Shown here: in pieces, positions 42,106 to 50,479 of the stretch
Numbering within the stretch: position 1 is the stretch's first letter
Layout: every line of letters starts with the position of its first letter
Assembly: GCA_963422655.1 (NCBI GenBank)
Contig: OY730440.1
Coordinates: 2,046,001-2,110,000 of the forward strand
Origin: CATQHS01 sp963422655
GTDB taxonomy: Bacteria; Actinomycetota; Acidimicrobiia; Acidimicrobiales; Aldehydirespiratoraceae
Length of the DNA: 64,000 nucleotides
Direction: 5' to 3'
The notes under the pieces: generated by a model
Seen by the model: only the letters and a program-made list of their open reading frames with translations
Told to the model about the DNA's origin: nothing
The model's database searches: none
Program-made: the position numbers and the translations under genes

Positions 42106-42855
42106 TTGACGATCACCATCACTACGTCTGCGCTGTCCTTCGACGGTATAGGAATGATCTTCCCCGACGGCACCGAGGCGTTGCGCAACGTCAGCTTCGC
42201 CGTCGACAAGGGCGAGTTCGTCACCGTGGTCGGTCCTTCGGGGTGCGGTAAGTCTACTTTGTTGCGCATTGCCTCGGGTCTGCTGGAACCCACCGCGGGC
42301 ACCGTCACCGTCGACCGGGATCGTCTCGGTTACGTGTTTCAAGACGCCACGCTGCTGCCGTGGCGAACCGTTCGCAAGAACGTGGAGTTGCTGGCCGAGC
42401 TCCACAACGTCAGCGGGGACGAGCGGCGCCGCTTGGCCACCGAAGCCATCGAGCTGGTCGGTTTGGCCGGTTTCGAGGACCACTACCCGAAGTCCCTGTC
42501 GGGCGGCATGAAGATGAGGGCTTCGCTGGCCCGCACTCTCACCCTCAAGCCTCCGGTGTTCCTGTTCGACGAGCCCTTCGGAGCCGTCGACCAGATCACC
42601 CGCGAGCATCTCAATGAGGAGACCCAGCAGCTTTTCCGGTCCGAGGGTTTTGCCGGTCTGTTCATCACTCATTCCATCGCCGAAGCGGTGTTCATGAGCA
42701 CCAGGGTGCTGGTGATGTCGGATCGGCCGGGCCGGATCGTGGACTCCTTCGACGTACCGTTCGGTTACCCGCGCCAACCCGATCTGAGATTCGACCCGGA
42801 GTTCGCCCTGCTCAGCGGTGAGGTTTCCCACGCCCTACGAGGTTCTTTCGCATGA
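42106..42855 (+). CDS. ABC transporter ATP-binding protein (nitrate/sulfonate/taurine type)
   Basis: This 249-residue ATPase has Walker A GPSGCGKST, the Q-loop YVFQDATLLPW, signature LSGGMKMR, Walker B FLFDEPF and the switch His in ITHSIAEA. It is of the SsuB/TauB group. It starts with TTG after a GAAGGGA ribosome site and overlaps the permease gene by four bases. The substrate is probably a small nitrogen heterocycle or organic anion, judging from the amidohydrolases and oxygenase downstream. Confidence 0.92.
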   Translation: MTITITTSALSFDGIGMIFPDGTEALRNVSFAVDKGEFVTVVGPSGCGKSTLLRIASGLLEPTAGTVTVDRDRLGYVFQDATLLPWRTVRKNVELLAELHNVSGDERRRLATEAIELVGLAGFEDHYPKSLSGGMKMRASLARTLTLKPPVFLFDEPFGAVDQITREHLNEETQQLFRSEGFAGLFITHSIAEAVFMSTRVLVMSDRPGRIVDSFDVPFGYPRQPDLRFDPEFALLSGEVSHALRGSFA

Positions 42856-43778
42856 CCACCATCCCCGCAGTCACCGATAAGAGGCCTGAAGTACTCGAGG
42901 AATCGCCTGGCGAAGCTACCCGGGCCGAACCCTCCTCTGAAGGGGAGGGCCAGGGAACCACTACCCTCGCGGTCGGATCTCGCCGATTGATGGCACTGGT
43001 CAGGTTGGCTCTTCCGCCCATCGTGCTCGGTGCGGTCTTCATCGGGTTCTGGTACATGATCTCTTACCTGGTTCTCGACCAGGGTCGCCGATTCCTGCTC
43101 CGGCCCCCTCATGAGGTGCTACAAGTGGGTTTCCTCGACTGGGACAATTTCAAAGAGATTCTCCTGGCGCTTTGGAGAAGCACCGAGGTGGCTTTGACCG
43201 GCCTGGGCATCGCCATTTGTATCGGGTTCTTCCTGGCTACCATTATGAGCCAGGCCAAGATGGCAGAACGAGCTGTTTTCCCCTTCGCCGTCATCTTGCA
43301 GGCCATTCCCATCCTGGCCATAGTGCCCCTGATCGGGTTCTGGTGGGGATACGGTCAGATTTCTCGGGTCGTCGTGTGCATCATCATTTCGCTATTTCCC
43401 ATCATCATGAACACCCTGTTCGGCCTGCAGTCGGCTGAGCAGGGCATGCACGACCTGTTGACCCTCCACCACGCCAATCGCTTCACTCGGCTCCGCAAGC
43501 TCATGTTCCCGGCCGCCTCACCGGCTATATTCGCCGGTCTGCGCATCTCGGCTGGTTTGTCGGTGATCGGCGCCATCGTCGGTGACTTCTTCTTCGCCAA
43601 AGGCGATGCCGGCATCGGTCAAAGCTTGCGCCGATATGCGAGTCAGCTCGATGGTGAGTTACTACTGGCTTCAGTGATCATGTCCTCGGCTTTGGGCATT
43701 GTCGTCTTCTGGACGTTCGGATGGCTTCAGAAGCTTGTCATCGGCAAGTGGCACGATGCCGGTAACTTCGGCGGCTGA
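42852..43778 (+). CDS. ABC transporter permease
   Basis: This 308-residue protein has a hydrophilic N-terminus (about 45 residues) and about six membrane helices. LRKLMFPAASPAIFAGLRISAG is the EAA-type loop that contacts the ATPase. It matches BPD-type permeases of the SsuC/TauC group. It is coupled to the ATPase by a four-base overlap and is followed by the binding-protein gene after a 129-base gap with repeats. Confidence 0.9.
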   Translation: MTTIPAVTDKRPEVLEESPGEATRAEPSSEGEGQGTTTLAVGSRRLMALVRLALPPIVLGAVFIGFWYMISYLVLDQGRRFLLRPPHEVLQVGFLDWDNFKEILLALWRSTEVALTGLGIAICIGFFLATIMSQAKMAERAVFPFAVILQAIPILAIVPLIGFWWGYGQISRVVVCIIISLFPIIMNTLFGLQSAEQGMHDLLTLHHANRFTRLRKLMFPAASPAIFAGLRISAGLSVIGAIVGDFFFAKGDAGIGQSLRRYASQLDGELLLASVIMSSALGIVVFWTFGWLQKLVIGKWHDAGNFGG

Positions 43779-43835
43779 GGGTGGTGCTGCTGAGGGCAAA
43801 GGCGATCGCACCGGTTTGTTTCTGTGCCGGGCTGC

Positions 43836-43872
43836 GTAAATTCTAGTAAATTCTACCAGTGCCGATATCGGC
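43836..43872 (+). promoter_or_regulatory. Tandem 10-base repeat and perfect 12-base palindrome before the binding-protein gene
   Basis: GTAAATTCTA occurs twice in direct succession (43836-43845, 43846-43855), exactly one helical turn apart. The perfect palindrome GCCGATATCGGC lies at 43861-43872. Both sit 20 to 70 bases before the ribosome site and could be an activator site and a repressor operator. Confidence 0.5.
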
Positions 43873-43907
43873 CCAAATTTATCCATCTCTTGGAGGAGGG
43901 ACATTAC

Positions 43908-45167
43908 ATGCAAGGAAGAACCTGGTTGCGATGCAGCGCCGTTGTGCTGGCTTTCGGTCTGCTGGCCGCGGCTTGCGGTGACGACGACGACGAAGCCGCT
44001 CCGGCTACGACCGAGGCTCCGGCTACGACCGAGGCTCCGGCTACGACCGAGGCTCCGGCTACAACGGAGGCTCCGGCTACGACCGAGGCTCCGGCTACAA
44101 CGGAGGCTCCGGCTACGACCGAAGCCCCGGCCTCCGACCCGATGGATCTGTCCGATGTTTGCCCCAGCCCGCTGGTGATCCAGACCGACTGGTTCCCCGA
44201 ATCCGAGCACGGCGCCATGTATGAGCTGCTCGGTGATGATTACGTAGTCGACACCGACGAGAAGATCGTGCGGGGTTCAATGGTGCTCGATGGTCAGGAT
44301 CTGGGCATCGAGTGGGAGGTGCGCACCGGAGGTCCGGCCATCGGGTATTCTGCTGTCAGCCAACACATGGCCGTCGATGAATCGATCCATCTCGGGTACG
44401 CGTCCACCGACCAGCAGATCAACCATTGGGATGCCGTACCGTTGGTGTCGGTGGTGGCGCCGCTGGAGAAGAATCCGCAGATGGTCATGTGGGATCCCGA
44501 GACGTACCCCGATATCGAGACCATCGCCGACCTCGGCGAAGCTGGGATCACCATCAACGTCTTCGGCGGAGGAACCTTCCCTGAGGTGTTCGTAGCCCAG
44601 GGCATCTGGTCGAAGGATCAGGTGGATCCGTCCTACGACGGCGGCCCGGCCCGGTTCGTGTCCGAGGGAGGCAAAATCGCCCAGCAAGGCTTCGCTTCGG
44701 CCGAGGTGTACACCTACGAGAACGTCTTCGAGGAGTGGGGTAAGCCGGTAGCCTTCCAGCTATTGCATGATTCCGGGTTCGAGATCTATTCCCAGACCGT
44801 TGGCGTGAGTAAAAAGAACCTCGAAGAAGCGCGCCCTTGCCTGGAGAAGCTGGTTCCCATCATCCAGCAGGCCACGGTGAACTTCGACGCTGCCCCCGAG
44901 CGGGCCAACGCCATCATCGTCGATGCCGTCGAGCAGTTCCAGGATTTCTGGGTCTACCAGCCCGAACTGGCCGAATTCTCGGTGCAGGCCCAGCGTGAAT
45001 ACGGCCTGATCGGCAACGGTCCTGACGACATCGTGGGAAACATGGAAGAGGCCCGGATCAGCAAGGTGCTCGACGATATGCGAGCCGCAGGTATGGACAT
45101 CGCCCCCGACCTGACCGCTGATCAGCTCTTCACCAACGAGTTCATCGACGAGTCGATCGGCTTCTGA
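43908..45167 (+). CDS. ABC transporter substrate-binding lipoprotein
   Basis: This protein of about 419 residues starts MQGRTWLRCSAVVLAFGLLAAAC, a lipoprotein signal with Cys at the lipobox, then GDDDDEA and seven ATTEAP repeats as a spacer. The body resembles NMT1/SsuA-type periplasmic binding proteins (SPLVIQTDWFPESEHGAMYEL, IGYSAVSQHMAVDESIHLGYAS). The ATG follows GGAGGAGG. It delivers substrate to the coupled ATPase and permease. The ligand is unknown. Thiamine-precursor, pyrimidine or other heterocyclic ligands fit the neighbours. Confidence 0.85.
   Translation: MQGRTWLRCSAVVLAFGLLAAACGDDDDEAAPATTEAPATTEAPATTEAPATTEAPATTEAPATTEAPATTEAPASDPMDLSDVCPSPLVIQTDWFPESEHGAMYELLGDDYVVDTDEKIVRGSMVLDGQDLGIEWEVRTGGPAIGYSAVSQHMAVDESIHLGYASTDQQINHWDAVPLVSVVAPLEKNPQMVMWDPETYPDIETIADLGEAGITINVFGGGTFPEVFVAQGIWSKDQVDPSYDGGPARFVSEGGKIAQQGFASAEVYTYENVFEEWGKPVAFQLLHDSGFEIYSQTVGVSKKNLEEARPCLEKLVPIIQQATVNFDAAPERANAIIVDAVEQFQDFWVYQPELAEFSVQAQREYGLIGNGPDDIVGNMEEARISKVLDDMRAAGMDIAPDLTADQLFTNEFIDESIGF
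43998..44123 (+). repeat. Seven 18-base units encoding the lipoprotein linker
   Basis: Seven 18-base units GCTCCGGCTACGACCGAG, two with silent changes, encode (APATTE)n, a flexible Pro/Thr linker between the lipid anchor and the binding domain. Confidence 0.92.
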
Positions 45168-45194
45168 CCGAACTTTCTCAGAGAGAAACCGATT

Positions 45195-45226
45195 CCGGGG
45201 GCCGGTGCGTCAGCGCCGGCCCCCGG
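45195..45226. terminator. Bidirectional terminator hairpin
   Basis: CCGGGGGCCGG (45195-45205) pairs perfectly with CCGGCCCCCGG (45216-45226), an 11-bp stem with a 10-base loop. It lies between the convergent binding-protein and oxygenase genes and could end both transcripts. Confidence 0.75.
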
Positions 45227-45231
45227 GCCGT

Positions 45232-46191
45232 TCAGGCGCTGGAGAGGTCGCTCCGAGCAGGAGCAGCGCCGGTCGGGCCCTCTTGGGGGCATACGTAAGG
45301 CTCGTAGGAGCCGTCGATTCTGGCCGTCAGGAAGTCTCCGGCCGTGACCGGCTCGTAACGGCAGGGCCGGGCGGCGGTGACGCAACTCGGGATGGGATCG
45401 ACCACGGTGCCCGGATCGGGGTTGACGAAGAATGGGACCGAGAACCGGTCTCGATCTGGTGCTCCCACCACCCGATGCGGGGTTGATCGGTACCGGTCGT
45501 TGGTCCAGCGGGCCAACATGTCGCCCAAGTTCACTACCAGGCTCCCGAGCGGTGCCGAGACCGGCGTCCAGTCGCCGCCCAGGGGCTTTACCTCGAGGCC
45601 CGGTACCCCGTCGGTGGCCAGCAGGGTGATGGCGCCGTAGTCGGTGTGGGGGGTGGACAGAACCGGCAACGATCCGTCGTCGTCCATCGGCGTGACTGGG
45701 TAGTGCACGAGCCGGAGCCGGCATTGGGGGTCGGTCATGCGGGCCGCGAAGAAGCTCGGATCGGCGTCGAGGGCTATGGCCAGAGCCCGCAGGATCGTTG
45801 CCGCGGTGGCGAGGGCAGCCCGCTGATAGGCGCGCACCGCTGGAGCGAACCCGGAGATGTCCGGCCAGGTGATCTCGTCGGCCAGCCCGATGTCGATGTG
45901 TTCGAAAATGTTGCTGGCTCGCTCGGGATCCAGTGTTTGCCCGGTAAGCGGCACGAACCCGTACCGGTTGACCCGGGGTACTTGTTCTTTGCGGTCCTGG
46001 GGTAGGGCGAAGAAGGTCCGTGACGCTTCGAACACGGCATCGAGCCGGTCACCGAGACCGTGTCCGGTGACGCCGAAGAAGCCCGTATCCGTGCAGGCGT
46101 CATCGATGCCTTCGATGATCATCGAGGCTTCGGGCCCGGTCGGTTCGTTGCGCAGTGCGGTGATATCGATGATGGGCAGGGTGATAGTCAC
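45232..46191 (-). CDS. 2-oxoglutarate/Fe(II) oxygenase (isopenicillin N synthase family)
   Basis: This 319-residue enzyme has the N-terminal DIOX_N domain (PIIDITALRNEP) and the iron triad His-x-Asp...His in STPHTDYGAITLL and YRSTPHRVVG, followed by RFSVPFF, the 2-oxoglutarate-binding Arg-x-Ser. It should hydroxylate, desaturate or cyclise a small molecule. The GTG start overlaps the stop of the upstream amidohydrolase. Its place behind two amidohydrolases suggests catabolism of a cyclic nitrogen compound, an inference. Confidence 0.88.
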   Translation of the reverse strand: MTITLPIIDITALRNEPTGPEASMIIEGIDDACTDTGFFGVTGHGLGDRLDAVFEASRTFFALPQDRKEQVPRVNRYGFVPLTGQTLDPERASNIFEHIDIGLADEITWPDISGFAPAVRAYQRAALATAATILRALAIALDADPSFFAARMTDPQCRLRLVHYPVTPMDDDGSLPVLSTPHTDYGAITLLATDGVPGLEVKPLGGDWTPVSAPLGSLVVNLGDMLARWTNDRYRSTPHRVVGAPDRDRFSVPFFVNPDPGTVVDPIPSCVTAARPCRYEPVTAGDFLTARIDGSYEPYVCPQEGPTGAAPARSDLSSA

Positions 46192-47480
46192 GCGCCGGCC
46201 TCCGCAATTGCATCGTCATACCCGGTACCGATCCGAGACCGACACCTCTCGACCGGTTCTATCCCCACGGTGGTGTGCTGGTTGGTGGAGGCGACGAGTC
46301 GGCCTTGGTGGTAGGTGCGGCGGGACATTGCGGCGTCGGCGACGGCGGCTCGGACCGATGTGGCGTCGATGGCGGTGAGCTCGGCGGGGTCGCCGGGTTC
46401 GAAGTTGACCGGGGCCAGGCCCATGGCTCGGCGGGCGTTGTTGGAGACCATGTCGTAGGCGGTTTCGGGGGTTTGGTGGGCGGCCATGACCAGCAGGGCG
46501 GCGGTTTCCAGCGGGTCGCTGCGACCTACCGGATTGTAGGGGTCTTGCACGTTGTCGGCTCCGGCTGCTACCAGGGTGCCGGCGTGGCGCAGGGTGTCGA
46601 TGGCGGTGAGGCCGCGGGGGGTGGCGGTGGGGTGGTGGCGTCCTTGGAGGTAGAGGTTGGTTTGGGGCAAGGTGATCACTGCGATCTCGGCTTCGGCTAC
46701 TTCGGCTGCCACGGCGGCTTGGACGTCGGGTGGTTGCATGCCCAAGCTCACGCAGTGGCTGGCCGCGACCGGGTGAGCGAAACCGGTTTCGTGTACTTGG
46801 CGGGCCAGGCTGCGTAACGTCAACACGCCGGGGTCGAGCATCTCATCGACATGAAGATCGATGCCCAAACCAGCGTCGGCGGCCGCATCCAAGGCATAGG
46901 CGATGAGGCCGGGGCCGTCAGGATCGAGATGAGGGCAGCCGCCCACCAAATCCACCCCCGCCTCCAGAGCCGCGGCCAGGGCCCGGCGGTTGGCAATGCT
47001 GTCAGAGCCGGTCAAGGGAAAGCCGCTCAAAGCCACGATCTGGACATCCATCAGCCCGGCGAAACGGTCGGCGGCCTCCCGCACTGCGGCTACCGCCACG
47101 GTTGTCGGATCTCCCAGGGCGTTGACGTGAGATCTCACCGCCGTCACCCCGTGCACCAGCAGCAGTTCCAAGGCCTGGCTTGCTCGGTTCACGATGTTCT
47201 CGTAGGTGAAGAGACCGGCCGATGCCGCTGCTGACCAGGCTTCGATGGCGCCGAGCAGGTCGCCGGTGGGGTTACCGACATCGGTGGCGGTGAGTGCCTT
47301 GTCGAGATGGGAGTGAGGCTCGGCCAAGGCGGGGAGAAGTAACCAGCCCGCCAAGTCGTCGATCTCGGCCCCTTCGGGGGCGGGCGACCCGGCGGCGGCC
47401 ACTGCGGTGATCAGGCCGTCGTCGGTGTGGACATCAACGGCTCGGCCGTCGGCCAGCCGGGCGTTGCGTAGCACTCTCAC
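46188..47480 (-). CDS. Amidohydrolase (cytosine deaminase-like), copy A
   Basis: This 430-residue protein has the metal-binding EPHSHLDKAL, DLHVDEMLDPG, SHCVSLG and GADNVQDPYNPVGRSDPLE of the cytosine-deaminase-like amidohydrolases. Its last 210 residues are identical to copy B just upstream, apart from a different final tail (TVGIEPVERCRSRIGTG...). Only the central part, about residues 90-195, differs clearly between copies. It is coupled by overlap to the oxygenase gene. It probably deaminates or opens a ring of a pyrimidine-like compound. Confidence 0.85.
   Translation of the reverse strand: MRVLRNARLADGRAVDVHTDDGLITAVAAAGSPAPEGAEIDDLAGWLLLPALAEPHSHLDKALTATDVGNPTGDLLGAIEAWSAAASAGLFTYENIVNRASQALELLLVHGVTAVRSHVNALGDPTTVAVAAVREAADRFAGLMDVQIVALSGFPLTGSDSIANRRALAAALEAGVDLVGGCPHLDPDGPGLIAYALDAAADAGLGIDLHVDEMLDPGVLTLRSLARQVHETGFAHPVAASHCVSLGMQPPDVQAAVAAEVAEAEIAVITLPQTNLYLQGRHHPTATPRGLTAIDTLRHAGTLVAAGADNVQDPYNPVGRSDPLETAALLVMAAHQTPETAYDMVSNNARRAMGLAPVNFEPGDPAELTAIDATSVRAAVADAAMSRRTYHQGRLVASTNQHTTVGIEPVERCRSRIGTGYDDAIAEAGA
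46272..46895 (-). repeat. 624-base direct repeat, copy A
   Basis: This block is apparently identical to 47515-48138 (offset 1243 bases). It covers the C-terminal half of the amidohydrolase gene. Comparison by eye found no difference. Sharp boundaries at both ends point to recent gene conversion or recombination. Confidence 0.9.
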
Positions 47481-47499
47481 GGGTATCGCTCCTCGATGA

Positions 47500-48723
47500 T
47501 CAACCGAGTATCCGGGTGTGCTGGTTGGTGGAGGCGACGAGTCGGCCTTGGTGGTAGGTGCGGCGGGACATTGCGGCGTCGGCGACGGCGGCTCGGACCG
47601 ATGTGGCGTCGATGGCGGTGAGCTCGGCGGGGTCGCCGGGTTCGAAGTTGACCGGGGCCAGGCCCATGGCTCGGCGGGCGTTGTTGGAGACCATGTCGTA
47701 GGCGGTTTCGGGGGTTTGGTGGGCGGCCATGACCAGCAGGGCGGCGGTTTCCAGCGGGTCGCTGCGACCTACCGGATTGTAGGGGTCTTGCACGTTGTCG
47801 GCTCCGGCTGCTACCAGGGTGCCGGCGTGGCGCAGGGTGTCGATGGCGGTGAGGCCGCGGGGGGTGGCGGTGGGGTGGTGGCGTCCTTGGAGGTAGAGGT
47901 TGGTTTGGGGCAAGGTGATCACTGCGATCTCGGCTTCGGCTACTTCGGCTGCCACGGCGGCTTGGACGTCGGGTGGTTGCATGCCCAAGCTCACGCAGTG
48001 GCTGGCCGCGACCGGGTGAGCGAAACCGGTTTCGTGTACTTGGCGGGCCAGGCTGCGTAACGTCAACACGCCGGGGTCGAGCATCTCATCGACATGAAGA
48101 TCGATGCCCAAACCAGCGTCGGCGGCCGCATCCAAGGCGACGCCGAGGGCGGCGGCGGGATCCGGGTCGAGTTGGGGGCAGCCGCCCACCAAGTCCACCC
48201 CCGCCTCCAGAGCCGCGGCCAGAACGGACCGGCTCTCGGCCCCCTTCGGGCCGCTGATCGATCCCCCGGTCAGGGCCACGATCTGGAGATCGACCAGACC
48301 GGCAAACCGGCGGCGCACCTCATGCAAGACCCGTATACCGATGACACCGGTCTCGGGCACCGTGTTCACATGGGAGCGGATAGCCGTGGCTCCGTGTCCG
48401 ACCAGTAACCTCACTGCCGCCGACGCTCTCTCGGCCAGGTTTTCCTCGCTGAATCGGCCCGCGGTCACCGCTGCTGACCAGGCTTCGATGGCGCCGAGCA
48501 GGTCGCCGGTGGGGTTACCGACATCGGTGGCGGTGAGGGCTTTGTCGAGATGGGCGTGAGGCTCGGCCAAGGCGGGGAGAAGCAACCAGCCCGCTAAGTC
48601 GTCGATCTCGGCCCCTTCGGGGGCCGGCGACCCGGCGGCGGCCACTGCGGTGATCAGGCCGTCGTCGATGTGAACATCAACGGCTCGGCCGTCGGCTAGC
48701 CGGGCGTTACCCAGAACTCGCAT
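47500..48723 (-). CDS. Amidohydrolase (cytosine deaminase-like), copy B
   Basis: This 407-residue paralogue has the same motifs as copy A (EPHAHLDKAL, DLHVDEMLDPG, SHCVSLG, GADNVQDPYNP). The N-terminal 85 residues are nearly identical to copy A and the last half is identical, but the central segment is different (AERASAAVRLLVGHGATAIR, GGSISGPKGAESRS). It ends with only ILG after the shared part. The start is the ATG at 48723, matching copy A. It lies 19 bases before copy A and is probably cotranscribed. Confidence 0.85.
   Translation of the reverse strand: MRVLGNARLADGRAVDVHIDDGLITAVAAAGSPAPEGAEIDDLAGWLLLPALAEPHAHLDKALTATDVGNPTGDLLGAIEAWSAAVTAGRFSEENLAERASAAVRLLVGHGATAIRSHVNTVPETGVIGIRVLHEVRRRFAGLVDLQIVALTGGSISGPKGAESRSVLAAALEAGVDLVGGCPQLDPDPAAALGVALDAAADAGLGIDLHVDEMLDPGVLTLRSLARQVHETGFAHPVAASHCVSLGMQPPDVQAAVAAEVAEAEIAVITLPQTNLYLQGRHHPTATPRGLTAIDTLRHAGTLVAAGADNVQDPYNPVGRSDPLETAALLVMAAHQTPETAYDMVSNNARRAMGLAPVNFEPGDPAELTAIDATSVRAAVADAAMSRRTYHQGRLVASTNQHTRILG
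47515..48138 (-). repeat. 624-base direct repeat, copy B
   Basis: Matches 46272-46895 apparently without difference. The 5' parts of the two genes also match closely (about 47235-47480 versus 48478-48723) but with scattered substitutions, so the central divergent region is flanked by two homologous tracts of different age. Confidence 0.9.
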
Positions 48724-48823
48724 CGTCACAGGCTAGACCCCACCGCCAAACCCCTAGTGGCGTGTCGTGTCACCCTGGCCCCGGCGTCGTGGCTGGACCG
48801 GATCAAGGGCTGGTTCTCGATGC

Positions 48824-48920
48824 TTGATTCAGATGGCGACCGGTTCGGGTAAGACTTTCACAGCCACCAACGTCTCGTACCGGCTCCTTCGCCACGTCGG
48901 TGCACGCAGGATTCTGTTTC
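48824..48920 (+). pseudogene. hsdR fragment (motor motif I region)
   Basis: About 90 of 97 bases match the intact hsdR at 55827-55923, a 7003-base offset. The fragment still reads LIQMATGSGKTFTATNVSYR, including the Walker A motif. It is flanked by unrelated sequence on both sides, so it is a leftover of a second, related type I restriction gene. Confidence 0.85.
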
Positions 48921-49342
48921 GTCTATTACGGTCTTTTGAGTTGCTTCTCCCCCGGGCAACCCGCACCCCGCTCGGAGTGCGGGACCAGGTTGTGGCGGGC
49001 CATAGCAAAGATTGTCGCGGCGTGCCAGCAAAACAGATCCGCAGGGTCCCGCGGGTTGAAGAGCAAGTCCCGGGCCAGCGCCGCTCGGGCATCGCCGGTG
49101 AGGCGATCGACTGTCCAACCAGCGACCGGAACCAGTTGCCTTCCACCGAGGACACCGCCTCCACCGGCCCGGCGACTGCTTCGCCGCCGGACGCGATTAC
49201 TGGTTGCGCGCGACATCCGGGCGGGGCGTGCAACCAGGCCGTGCGGCGCCAGTTGTCCGCAGCTTCGCCAAGTCGAGGGTGGTGGATCAGACCGTGTGTT
49301 TCCATCAACGGACCGTGTGCTCCCATCAAATCGTTCGGGTGG

Positions 49343-49370
49343 TTGATTCTCGCCGGCAGGTTGCTATATT
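49343..49370 (+). promoter_or_regulatory. Candidate promoter of the ACP/TS/AcpS operon
   Basis: TTGATT (49343-49348) and TATATT (49365-49370) are 16 bases apart, about 60 bases before the first start codon. The stretch is AT-rich for this window. An XRE regulator encoded in the operon may act here. Judged by eye. Confidence 0.35.
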
Positions 49371-49430
49371 TCCCCGTATGATTATCTGACGGGAATTGGC
49401 GACAAGTGATAGATATTCGAGCGGAGTTGG

Positions 49431-49697
49431 ATGATGCAGGTCAGAGAAGCGGTGGAATCAGCAGCAGCAGCGGTTCTGTGCGTCAGTGTGGAGGACCTTC
49501 GACTCAACGATGCAAAGGGTGGGTTACGGTTCGATTCGCCCCAGGCCGAAGCAATCGTGGCCCGCGTCGAGGGGTTGCTCGGCACGGGTCCCCTGGCTGA
49601 GGTCAAAGATCTGCAAACCAGTGAGCCAGCGACGCTTGAGACGTTGACGGAACTGCTCGAAACCAAGCGCACTGGTAGCGAGGCGATGACGACATGA
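49431..49697 (+). CDS. Acyl-carrier-protein-like protein
   Basis: This 88-residue acidic helical protein aligns with acyl carrier proteins: VREAVESAAAAVLCVSVEDL, then LRFDSPQAEAIVARVEGLLG where the classic LGxDSLxxVELxxxLE stands, and ATLETLTELLE at the end. Ser36 of FDSPQ is at the phosphopantetheine site, but the usual Leu after Ser is Pro. An AcpS-like gene is in the same operon and could modify it. A start at 49431 or 49434 follows GGAG. Its stop overlaps the TS-like gene (ATGA). Confidence 0.65.
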   Translation: MMQVREAVESAAAAVLCVSVEDLRLNDAKGGLRFDSPQAEAIVARVEGLLGTGPLAEVKDLQTSEPATLETLTELLETKRTGSEAMTT

Positions 49698-50479
49698 TGT
49701 CGATCGTTGCGGATAGCGCCCTAGAGGCGTGGGCGGCCGCCGTTTGGGAGATCTCCCGAAAATCTGACCGAGAGGTTGTTCATTCGATTGTTTCGTTCCC
49801 CTGCGATACGACTCTTGGCCCCGAACACGAGCAGGTGAGCCAGATGTTGACGGATGCTGGTGCGTGGGATGTCAAACAGGTTGCGGACACGATCTTTCCG
49901 CAGTCTCTGTATCGCCCCGAGGCCGAGGAACCAGCTAAGGCACTTTTCGAGAACTGGAACTATGCGCGGCAAGTCAACAGACGCCGCAAAGGCCAGTCCA
50001 TCACCTACTTCGACAGGCTGACTCACTACCCGAATAGCACTGGCGATTTCAACCAGCTCCAATGCCAGTTGGAGAAGCTTCGTTCAGAGCTTGCGGCAAG
50101 AGGCCCTTATCGAGCGATCTACGAGTTGGGGCTGACCGGTGAGGCTGAACTGCGTCTCATGATCCCAGGAGTGGACCGACCTCGACGCAGTTTCCCGTGT
50201 CTGAGCCACGTGAGCCTGACATTACGTAAGAAAACACTTCATCTGATGGCCCAGTACCGATATCAGTACATGATACGCAAGGCGCTGGGTAACTATCTTG
50301 GCCTCAGTCGACTGCTCGCGTTCTTTGTGAATGAGCTCGGATTGACCGCGGGCAGGGTCAGCGTCACTGCTGCGTATGCACGAATCGACGCGAAAAAGTT
50401 GGGTGGCATCAAGAGATGGAGAACGTTCGCTGAAAGTCTGAAGACTATGGAGCCAACAGCCTTGGAGCAACAGAAATGA
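49694..50479 (+). CDS. Thymidylate synthase-like protein
   Basis: This 261-residue protein has the thymidylate-synthase order of motifs: DTIFPQSLYRPE, SITYFDRLTHYP, a nucleophile-like Cys169 in RRSFPCLSHVSL, LHLMAQYRYQYMIRKALGNYLGLSRLL (the dUMP phosphate and Asn region; Asn200) and ELGLTAGRVSVTAAYARID. It is not a housekeeping ThyA. The family can also hydroxymethylate dCMP or dUMP in phages. It is coupled by four-base overlaps to the ACP-like and AcpS-like genes. A base-methylating or -modifying role on a nucleotide is inferred. Confidence 0.7.
   Translation: MMSIVADSALEAWAAAVWEISRKSDREVVHSIVSFPCDTTLGPEHEQVSQMLTDAGAWDVKQVADTIFPQSLYRPEAEEPAKALFENWNYARQVNRRRKGQSITYFDRLTHYPNSTGDFNQLQCQLEKLRSELAARGPYRAIYELGLTGEAELRLMIPGVDRPRRSFPCLSHVSLTLRKKTLHLMAQYRYQYMIRKALGNYLGLSRLLAFFVNELGLTAGRVSVTAAYARIDAKKLGGIKRWRTFAESLKTMEPTALEQQK

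Larger units (their letters stand above)
48724..49430. other. 707-base region without an intact gene, with decayed fragments
   Basis: I see no complete gene here. It holds a 97-base hsdR fragment (48824-48920). A minus-strand frame (about 48926-49216) has a protein-like stretch such as RDLLFNPRDPADLFCWHA, possibly a remnant of another gene. The promoter for the ACP-like operon is likely at its right end. The composition mixes several sources and looks like a recombination scar at the island edge. Confidence 0.6.

Noticed and set aside
43998..44123. Repeats as a regulatory or mobile repeat
   Set aside because: They are in frame and encode a normal lipoprotein linker.
48926..49216. Minus-strand gene of 96 codons in the gap before the ACP-like operon
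   Set aside because: One stretch looks protein-like, but there is no ribosome site or recognisable family. I treat it as a possible remnant only.
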